DNA of 64,000 nt from an uncultured Pelagibacteraceae bacterium (GTDB lineage: Bacteria; Pseudomonadota; Alphaproteobacteria; Pelagibacterales; Pelagibacteraceae). Of the stretch, positions 57,879 to 64,000 are shown piece by piece. A model generated the notes under the pieces. It had not been told where the DNA came from and searched no databases. It saw nothing but the letters and a program-made list of their open reading frames with translations. The stretch spans positions 1 to 64,000 of the forward strand of contig CACEOY010000006.1 of assembly GCA_902561155.1 (NCBI GenBank), read 5' to 3'. The first letter of the stretch is position 1; each line of letters begins with the position of its first letter. Made by a program: the position numbers and the translations under genes.

Positions 57879-59433
57879 TTTTTTTGTACTTTAGAAAGAT
57901 TAAACAATATGTAAATAAAAGGACAAAAAATATCAAATCATTTTTATTTCCATTATTCTTTTCTATTACCGGTAAACTGTACTCTAGATTCCCAGTTTCA
58001 TTGTTTTTTAGGCTTTTGATGATCTGTCCTTTATTATTTATTATAGCGCTTAATCCTTTATTTGCTGATCTTAAAACAAAAGAATCGCTCTCAATGGCTC
58101 TATAAATTGATTTTGAAAAATGCTGATACGGGCCAATAGAATCACCAAACCATCCGTCTTCTGAAATATTTATTAATAACGTTTTTTTTGATTTAATTTT
58201 TTGAATTAGTTCTGGAAAAATTATTTCATAACAAATTAAAGGTATTATATTTATTCCACTATATGAAAAAGTTCCATCTTTAGTACCTTTACTAAACGAC
58301 CCAAAACCCTCTGTAACTTTTTTGAGTCCAAATTTTTCCAATATATCATGAAAAGGTAAAAATTCTCCAAAGGGAACCAATTTAACTTTGTTATATTGAA
58401 ATATTTTATTTAAATTGTTGTCCACTAAAACAAAACTATTATAAAATTTATTTTCATTTTTATTTAAAGTATTTATTCCAAGAATAATAGAATGGTTGGA
58501 AGAAAAGTTTTCTTTTATTAAACTTCTATACTTCTCTATTTCGAAAAAATATTTTCCTGATAATGCGCCCTCAGGCCACACAAACAATGTTTTTTTATTT
58601 TTTTCAATATCACTATACTTAATGAGTTTTTTTATTCGTTCAGATGTTTCTTTATCAGATAAATAATATTTTAATTCAAAATTTGGTGAAACTATTTTAA
58701 TATTGATTTGATTATTTTCTTTAAGATAATTTTGACTGTTTATTTTGTAATTATTAAGTACATAATTTCCGTATATGTAGTTTGAAAAAAAAATTACTAA
58801 AAAAAAACTAGAAATTAAAGTTTTATATTTATATTTTTTAATAAAAAAAACACTTGGTATACAAAAAAAAGTTATTGTTAACAAATTAAATGCAAATAAA
58901 CCAATAGGGTTTAAAACTTGAATTATTTCAGTAAACCAGGACCAACTATAAGCCCAAAGATTCCAGGGGAACCCAGTTAGTAGTTTTGCTCTTAAATAAT
59001 CTACGGCAGACATTGTAGCACAAAACAAAAAGATAGACCCTAAATTGTAATTTAAATATTTTCCACAGATTAAAGAGCCAAATCCATAAAATAATCCAAG
59101 TGATAGGGGAAGTATTATAATTGTTAAAGGTATTAAACTCTTAAAGTATTCGTCAAATTGTAAAGAATTTGAAATCCAATACGTTCCTGTTAAGAAGAAA
59201 CCAATCCCAAAAAAATATCCTACATAAAATAAATTTATTAAATATGGTTTTTTTCTATATTTGTTTTTTGATCTCTTATTTATGTAACACAAAATAAAAA
59301 AAAGACACGGGAATATAAAAAAATTTATAAATGTATAATTGTATGGTTGAAAAGAAAAAACAGAAAGACAGCCCAATAAGAAAGGAATTATAAATACCAA
59401 TAGTACTCTATTGTTTATAAAAAAATTAATCAT
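57871..59433 (-). CDS. lnt: Apolipoprotein N-acyltransferase
   Basis: A 520-residue inner-membrane enzyme with about six helices (about 1-215) and a periplasmic nitrilase domain (about 230-485), then a last helix. The Glu-Lys-Cys triad is visible in [23 protein letters not shown] and [13 protein letters not shown]. It adds the third acyl chain to lipoproteins, relevant to the two lipoproteins encoded in this window. It follows ybeY with no intergenic base; corC, often between them, is absent. Confidence 0.93.
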   Translation of the reverse strand: MINFFINNRVLLVFIIPFLLGCLSVFSFQPYNYTFINFFIFPCLFFILCYINKRSKNKYRKKPYLINLFYVGYFFGIGFFLTGTYWISNSLQFDEYFKSLIPLTIIILPLSLGLFYGFGSLICGKYLNYNLGSIFLFCATMSAVDYLRAKLLTGFPWNLWAYSWSWFTEIIQVLNPIGLFAFNLLTITFFCIPSVFFIKKYKYKTLISSFFLVIFFSNYIYGNYVLNNYKINSQNYLKENNQINIKIVSPNFELKYYLSDKETSERIKKLIKYSDIEKNKKTLFVWPEGALSGKYFFEIEKYRSLIKENFSSNHSIILGINTLNKNENKFYNSFVLVDNNLNKIFQYNKVKLVPFGEFLPFHDILEKFGLKKVTEGFGSFSKGTKDGTFSYSGINIIPLICYEIIFPELIQKIKSKKTLLINISEDGWFGDSIGPYQHFSKSIYRAIESDSFVLRSANKGLSAIINNKGQIIKSLKNNETGNLEYSLPVIEKNNGNKNDLIFFVLLFTYCLIFLKYKKND

Positions 59434-59892
59434 TTAAATTAATTTGCTAAGCAATTTTTTTTCTATAGTATTCATTTTTTTGTAGTTACTATCTTTTTTA
59501 TGATCATGTCCTAATAAATGGACTAATCCATGTATCCATAATATATCAAAATGTTTTTTAAATAATTTTTTTGATGAAGTATTCATTTTTTTAAAATTAA
59601 TAATAATATCCCCTAAATATATTTCTAAATTCGATTTTGATAATATTTCAAGATCTTTTTTGTTTTGACTTGGAAAAGATAATATATCTGTTGTTTTATT
59701 TTTTTTTCTAAATTTTTTGTTAAGATGTTTTATTTCTTTTGTACCAGATAATAAAACACTAAAAAGATAATTTTTTTTATTTAAAAAATTATCTTTTTGA
59801 ATTACTTTAATTTTTTTTTTTAAGTAATTTTTTGGATTTTTAATAAATTTAAGCCAAGCTTTGTCTTTAACAATAACATTAATTTTAATCAT
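59434..59892 (-). CDS. ybeY: Endoribonuclease YbeY
   Basis: A 152-residue metalloenzyme, lysine-rich, with the zinc motif HGLVHLLGHDH (about residues 120-130) and the upstream KKTTDILSFP segment (about 65-74). It takes part in 16S rRNA 3'-end maturation and ribosome quality control. The start overlaps phoH by 8 nt, the usual phoH-ybeY partnership. Confidence 0.93.
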   Translation of the reverse strand: MIKINVIVKDKAWLKFIKNPKNYLKKKIKVIQKDNFLNKKNYLFSVLLSGTKEIKHLNKKFRKKNKTTDILSFPSQNKKDLEILSKSNLEIYLGDIIINFKKMNTSSKKLFKKHFDILWIHGLVHLLGHDHKKDSNYKKMNTIEKKLLSKLI

Positions 59893-60880
59893 TAATATTT
59901 TTGTTGAAAGCTTGAATAATTTTTGTAACTAAAGGATGTCTGACTACGTCTTTATGATCAAATTCGATTAATTTAATTTCTTTTACCTTGTTCAATATTT
60001 TCTTCGTTTTTATTAATCCTGATTGAGATTTATTTATTAAATCTATCTGTGAAGGATCGCCATTTACTACAATTTTAGAATTTTCACCTATTCTTGTTAA
60101 AAACATTTTAATTTGTGTAAGTGTTGCATTTTGAGCTTCGTCCAATATGGCAAAAGAATTTTTCAAAGTTCTTCCTCTCATAAATGCTAAAGGAGCAATT
60201 TCAATCTCTCCTGTCTCAATCTTTTTATTTATTTTTTCAAAGCCGAAGAGATCGTAGAGGGCGTCGTATAAAGGTCTCAAGTAAGGGTCAACTTTTTCTT
60301 TCATGTCGCCTGGTAAAAATCCAAGTTTTTCTCCTGCCTCTACAGCTGGTCTAGATAAAATTACTTTTTCTACTTTTTTTTCAAATAACATTGTCATAGC
60401 AACTGAAACTGCTAAAAAACTTTTTCCTGTTCCAGCGGGTCCTAAAGCCATAGTTATGTCGTTATTTGTTAAAGCTTTAATATAGTCAGACTGCTTTTTA
60501 GATCTCGCTATTACTGTTTTTTTTGGAGTTTTTATTAATTGACCAAAATTATGAATATTGGATTTAAAATTTTTATTTTTTTCTTTCAAGGATAACAGCA
60601 AGTCTTGTTTTTCAATAATGTTAGTCTTCAAATATTTGTTTATCAAAAATTTAATAGCATCAGATGCTTTATTTGTTTCTTCAGGGCTGCCTTTTATGGT
60701 GATTGAATTTCCTCGAAAAAATATCTTTGACTTAGTCAATTTTTCTAACTCATTTAAATTACTATTAAATTCTCCTACAACTGATACTAAAATATCATTA
60801 TTATGAACTTTAATGTTAGTCGTTTCTTTATCTATTTTTTTTATACTGTAATTCTGGTCAAGGTTTTCAATTTTAGACAT
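59885..60880 (-). CDS. phoH: PhoH-family ATPase (YbeZ-like)
   Basis: A 331-residue protein with an N-terminal KH-like segment (about 28-90) and the PhoH P-loop domain: Walker A GPAGTGKSFLAVSVA (about 147-161), SRPAVEAGEKLGFLPGD, and Walker B FAILDEAQNAT. It is a putative RNA helicase/ATPase that associates with YbeY. It lies between miaB and ybeY with 2-8 nt spacing or overlap. Confidence 0.93.
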   Translation of the reverse strand: MSKIENLDQNYSIKKIDKETTNIKVHNNDILVSVVGEFNSNLNELEKLTKSKIFFRGNSITIKGSPEETNKASDAIKFLINKYLKTNIIEKQDLLLSLKEKNKNFKSNIHNFGQLIKTPKKTVIARSKKQSDYIKALTNNDITMALGPAGTGKSFLAVSVAMTMLFEKKVEKVILSRPAVEAGEKLGFLPGDMKEKVDPYLRPLYDALYDLFGFEKINKKIETGEIEIAPLAFMRGRTLKNSFAILDEAQNATLTQIKMFLTRIGENSKIVVNGDPSQIDLINKSQSGLIKTKKILNKVKEIKLIEFDHKDVVRHPLVTKIIQAFNKNIND

Positions 60881-60882
60881 AT

Positions 60883-62238
60883 TTAAGCTGCAAGAGAGTT
60901 GTCTGTATTAATTAATTCACCATAGATTGTGTGTTGAGAAGTTTTTTTTATAAGTACTCTTTTTTCTTGCCCAATAATGTTTTTCTTTGAGAAAACTATA
61001 ACTGGGTTATGATATTCATCCCTTCCAAAGTATTTATTTTTTTCTTTGATCATTTTATTCTCAAATAATACTTTTACAACTTTATCTAAAAGTTTTTTTT
61101 TATAGTTAGTCTTGATTTTTTCAGCAAGATTTTGAAAGATTGTAAGTCTCTTTTGGGCTAAATTTTCATCAACCATTTTCATGTCACCAGCTGGTGTACC
61201 AGGTCTAGGGCTAAAAATAAAAGAGTATGAATTTATAAATTTTACATTTTCCATTAATTCACAAGTTTGATTGAAGTCCTCTTGTTTTTCACCAGGATAA
61301 GCAATTATAAAATCACTAGCAAATTCTAATCTTGGATTTTTTTCCTTTAAAGTGTTAATAATTTCTAAATATTCTTTTTTGTTATGTTTTCTATTCATGC
61401 TTTTAAGCATTTTATCAGAACCTGATTGAACGGGAAGATGTAATAAAGGCATAAGTTTGGAGCATTTTTTATGGGCCTCAATTAAATCTTTTGTCATATC
61501 TTTGGGGTGAGAAGTATAGTATCGAATCCTTTTTAGATCTTTTTTTTTCTGTAGAGCATGTATTATATCAGATAATCGGTTGTCTTTATCATTGTAGGCA
61601 TTTACATTTTGACCTAACAAAATTATTTCTCTTGATCCGTTACTTATAAGCTCTTCTGCTTCATCTAAAATTTCTTTAAAGTTTCTTGAATATTCTGGGC
61701 CTCGTGTATAGGGGACAACACAAAATTTACAGAATTTATCACAACCTTCTTGTATTGTTAGAAATGAAGAAATTTGAGAATTATTATTTTTTATAAATTT
61801 AAGTTCATCAAACTTTTTTATAGTTTCAAAATTTGTGATATCAAATTGTTTATTTTTATTTTCTATATCTTTTATGACTTTATTTATAGATTGATAGGAC
61901 TGAGGACCGATTACTGCATCCACATATCGATCTTTTTTTAAAATTAAATCTCCCTCAGCCTGAGCAACACATCCGGCAATGATAAGAATGGGTTTTTTTT
62001 TATTTTTATATTCTTTCTTTACTCTACCTACATCATGAAATACTTTTTCAGTCGCCTTTTCTCTAATATGACAAGTATTAATTATATAACAGTCTGCCTC
62101 TGCTTTTTTTTTCGTCGGAAAATAATTAATTTGCTTAGTAATATCAAAAATTCGGTTGCTATCATATTCATTCATCTGACAACCAAAAGTTTTTATAAAT
62201 ATTTTTTTTTTCAAATTACTTTTTATTTTTTGATCCAT
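60883..62238 (-). CDS. miaB: tRNA-2-methylthio-N6-dimethylallyladenosine synthase
   Basis: About 451 residues from ATG 62238 (an upstream in-frame codon at 62274 lies deeper in fur and is less likely). N-terminal UPF0004 domain with FIKTFGCQMNEYDS and NTCHIREKA. Radical-SAM cluster in EGCDKFCKFCVVPYTRG. C-terminal TRAM domain (about 385-445). It methylthiolates A37 of tRNAs reading UNN codons. It overlaps the end of fur by 23 nt. Confidence 0.95.
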   Translation of the reverse strand: MDQKIKSNLKKKIFIKTFGCQMNEYDSNRIFDITKQINYFPTKKKAEADCYIINTCHIREKATEKVFHDVGRVKKEYKNKKKPILIIAGCVAQAEGDLILKKDRYVDAVIGPQSYQSINKVIKDIENKNKQFDITNFETIKKFDELKFIKNNNSQISSFLTIQEGCDKFCKFCVVPYTRGPEYSRNFKEILDEAEELISNGSREIILLGQNVNAYNDKDNRLSDIIHALQKKKDLKRIRYYTSHPKDMTKDLIEAHKKCSKLMPLLHLPVQSGSDKMLKSMNRKHNKKEYLEIINTLKEKNPRLEFASDFIIAYPGEKQEDFNQTCELMENVKFINSYSFIFSPRPGTPAGDMKMVDENLAQKRLTIFQNLAEKIKTNYKKKLLDKVVKVLFENKMIKEKNKYFGRDEYHNPVIVFSKKNIIGQEKRVLIKKTSQHTIYGELINTDNSLAA

Positions 62239-62641
62239 AAAGCTCAAGTTTATGGTCCACCAAATTATAACCAAGTTTTTTTGCTATTTTAATTTGCAAT
62301 TCTTCGATATCTTTGTCCACAAACTCAATTATTTCTCCAGTATTAATATCAATTAAATGATCATGATGTTCATCTGTTGAGGGTTCATATCTTGATTTAC
62401 CTTCCTTAAAATCATGTCTCTCAATTATTCCGGACTCTTCAAATAATTTTAAAGTTCTATAAACTGTAGCTATACTAATTTTTTTATCTAATAAAGTTAC
62501 TCTTTTATGCAACTCGTCAACATCAGGATGATCTTTAGAGCCAAAAGTTAACTTTGACTCCGACATTACTTTGGCTATTATCCGCCTTTGCTCAGTAAGT
62601 CTTACTCCTTTTTTTTTACATTTTTCTTCAATAACACTCAT
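62216..62641 (-). CDS. fur: Ferric/manganese uptake regulator Fur (Mur type)
   Basis: A 141-residue Fur-family regulator: winged helix with TEQRRIIAKVM and SIATVYRTLKLFEESGII (about residues 56-73), then metal-binding HHDHLID (H92, H93, H95) and a C-terminal ELYGSK tail. No CxxC zinc pair is present, as is usual for alphaproteobacterial Fur/Mur. It controls iron or manganese uptake. This is a second Fur-family gene besides the Irr-like one. It starts 18 nt after tsaB. Confidence 0.92.
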   Translation of the reverse strand: MSVIEEKCKKKGVRLTEQRRIIAKVMSESKLTFGSKDHPDVDELHKRVTLLDKKISIATVYRTLKLFEESGIIERHDFKEGKSRYEPSTDEHHDHLIDINTGEIIEFVDKDIEELQIKIAKKLGYNLVDHKLELYGSKNKK

Positions 62642-62659
62642 TATTATTTTAAAACCCTT

Positions 62660-63040
62660 TTATAAATAAATTGGATTTACCATTTTATTTTCTAATTGTT
62701 TATTTTTTATCAAATTCTCAATAGTTTCAAGTTTTAATTCTGATAATTGAGAATTTTTATAGCCATATAGTTTAGAACCATGAACAATTTGGATTCCTTT
62801 TGCCACAGATAAAGATATTCTGACAGAAGAATAGCTCCCAGGCCCCATATTAACTATTATGGAGTACTTATTGCTTAATTTAACTTTATGTTTTTTTATA
62901 AAACCAATAATATTACTAACAAGGAGATTATTGGAATTAATATTGTTTTGTAATTTTTCTGTAAAGAATTTATTATCAAATTTTAAACCTATTGAATTAT
63001 TATTGCCAGTGCAGTTAATTATTAAAAAATTATTTATCAT
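62660..63040 (-). CDS. tsaB: tRNA threonylcarbamoyladenosine biosynthesis protein TsaB, minimal form
   Basis: Only 126 residues, against about 200-230 for usual TsaB. The N-terminal ASKHA-like half is recognisable: FLIINCTGNNNSIGL, then MGPGSYSSVRISLSVAKGI (about residues 66-84), the family's core motif. After about residue 100 the protein jumps to a short lysine-rich stretch and the terminal NPIYL, which resembles the usual C-terminal end of TsaB. The second half therefore seems deleted internally rather than cut off. TsaB scaffolds TsaD in t6A synthesis; its partner gene tsaE is in the window. rimI, a frequent neighbour, is absent. Confidence 0.82.
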   Translation of the reverse strand: MINNFLIINCTGNNNSIGLKFDNKFFTEKLQNNINSNNLLVSNIIGFIKKHKVKLSNKYSIIVNMGPGSYSSVRISLSVAKGIQIVHGSKLYGYKNSQLSELKLETIENLIKNKQLENKMVNPIYL

Positions 63041-64000
63041 TTTTTTATTTATTTTACCTTTTAATTTTAGTTTGCACTCATCCGAATTAGCTGTAGATGA
63101 CTTTGGTATAATTACTATAATGTATCATCGATTTGAAGAAAATAAATATCCCTCAACAAATATAAAAATTGATGACTTCAAAGAGCATATTGAGTTGATA
63201 AAAAAAGATGATATTAGATTTGTAAATCCCTCAAATTTTGAAAATGAACTAAATAATAACAAAAAGGAGAGAAAAATACTTATTACAATAGATGACGGAT
63301 ATCAGTCTTTCTATGATAATGCTTGGCCAATTCTTAAAAAAGACAAAATCCCTTTCATCTTATTTGTAAGTACAAGAGAAGTGGGGAAAAAGGGATATAT
63401 GAGTTGGAAAAATATTAGAGAAATAGAGCAATATGATTTTGTTGAAATAGGAAATCACAGCCATACCCATGATTATCTAATTGATTTTGATGAAAAAGAA
63501 ATTCAAAATGATTTAGCAACGTCCATTAAAATATTTAAAGAGGAACTTGGTAAAAATTCAATTTTTTTTTCTTACCCGTTTGGTGAATATAGTGTTAATT
63601 TAAAAAATATTGTAATTGATCTAGGTTTTAAATATGCATTCGGTCAACACTCTGGTGTCACTGATTACACTAAAAATTTGTTTGAAATGCCAAGATTTCC
63701 AATTAATGAAAAATACGGAGAAATAGACAGATTTAAGACAATATTAAAAACTTTGCCGTTTCCCTATAAATCAATTCAACCAGAAGAGAGGTACATTGAT
63801 GATGCAAACAATCCACCGAAAGTGAATATTCAATTTTATGATAATCTAAGTAATTTAGAAAATATTAACTGTTTTTCCAATGAAGAAGATAAGTGGAGAA
63901 ATTCAAAAATAAGATTTAATGGTGAGAATAATTTAAATATAAATTTAGAGGGAAAATTTATAACGGAACGCGGTAGAATAAATTGTTCTTTAAGAGAAAC
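63009..64000 (+). CDS. Secreted polysaccharide deacetylase (NodB-type), truncated by the window edge
   Basis: An open frame continues past the right edge. With a GTG start at 63009 it begins with a good signal peptide (lysines at residues 6-7, hydrophobic core FIIFLFILPF). The first ATG, 63120, would remove it and cut into the MYHRF strand. NodB motifs are present: ITIDDGYQ (metal aspartates), GNHSHTHD (histidines) and YPFGEYS. It should remove N- or O-acetyl groups from a surface or wall polysaccharide. After about residue 250 a further domain of unknown type begins. The GTG start overlaps the divergent tsaB start by 32 nt. Confidence 0.82.
   Translation, partial: MQLIIKKLFIIFLFILPFNFSLHSSELAVDDFGIITIMYHRFEENKYPSTNIKIDDFKEHIELIKKDDIRFVNPSNFENELNNNKKERKILITIDDGYQSFYDNAWPILKKDKIPFILFVSTREVGKKGYMSWKNIREIEQYDFVEIGNHSHTHDYLIDFDEKEIQNDLATSIKIFKEELGKNSIFFSYPFGEYSVNLKNIVIDLGFKYAFGQHSGVTDYTKNLFEMPRFPINEKYGEIDRFKTILKTLPFPYKSIQPEERYIDDANNPPKVNIQFYDNLSNLENINCFSNEEDKWRNSKIRFNGENNLNINLEGKFITERGRINCSLRE

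Overview
This window is about 64 kb of AT-rich, very densely packed bacterial chromosome. Gene content and order point to an alphaproteobacterium of the SAR11 clade (Pelagibacterales) or a close relative. The evidence is the low GC, tiny or negative spacers, many 4-30 nt gene overlaps, and alphaproteobacterial gene neighbourhoods: fpg-rpsT-dnaA facing ubiE-ubiB-coaBC; irr divergent from fabA-fabB-fabI; chvI-chvG-ahcY-tsaE-amgK-murU; tsaB-fur-miaB-phoH-ybeY-lnt; nusA-infB-rbfA-rpsO-pnp; and regA/regB. The subclade cannot be fixed from the sequence alone. I see no rRNA, tRNA, CRISPR array, insertion sequence or prophage. No stretch longer than about 200 bases lacks a gene.

Layout. 1-5.7 kb: envelope and small accessory genes (cyclopropane synthase fragment, aldolase-family protein, GT9 glycosyltransferase, J-domain membrane protein, a frameshifted oligopeptidase B, DUF4396, a lipoprotein). 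5.9-10 kb: purine uptake and salvage (permease facing a phosphoribosyltransferase across a strong terminator), DUF1330, a base-excision glycosylase and a DMT transporter. 9.6-14.8 kb: msrA, a sulfurtransferase and an RND pump whose adaptor lacks the usual alpha-hairpin. 14.8-17.1 kb: lytic-transglycosylase-like lipoprotein, nuclease, VanZ-like protein and gpmA. 17.1-25.6 kb (minus strand): polA, the ChvI/ChvG two-component system, ahcY, tsaE and the cell-wall-recycling pair amgK/murU. 25.6-33.3 kb: an orphan ABC ATPase with bioY, then a four-gene polyamine block (decarboxylase, deoxyhypusine-synthase-like, N-carbamoylputrescine amidase, agmatine deiminase) lying between the genes of the redox two-component system RegA and RegB. 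33.3-39.4 kb: the replication genes gyrB, dnaN, dnaA with rpsT and mutM; recF is absent from its common place. 39.4-44 kb: ubiquinone synthesis (ubiE, ubiB), coaBC, a ThiF/MoeB protein and an SH3 protein. 44-49.6 kb: katG under a Fur-family (Irr-like) gene with a plausible Irr box, divergent from unsaturated fatty acid synthesis (fabA, fabB, fabI). 50-56.6 kb: the translation/RNA operon nusA-infB-rbfA-rpsO-pnp (no rimP or truB), preceded by a terminator-like hairpin in the leader. 56.7-63 kb: metK, lnt, ybeY, phoH, miaB, fur and a strikingly short tsaB. The right edge holds the start of a secreted polysaccharide deacetylase.

Most of the window is housekeeping and I do not see an obviously new multi-gene system. 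The most unusual points are the A10 frameshift that removes two catalytic residues of oligopeptidase B, the minimal TsaB that keeps its C-terminal tail, the hairpin-less RND adaptor, the candidate attenuator before nusA, the candidate Irr box before katG, and the polyamine block enclosed by regA and regB.
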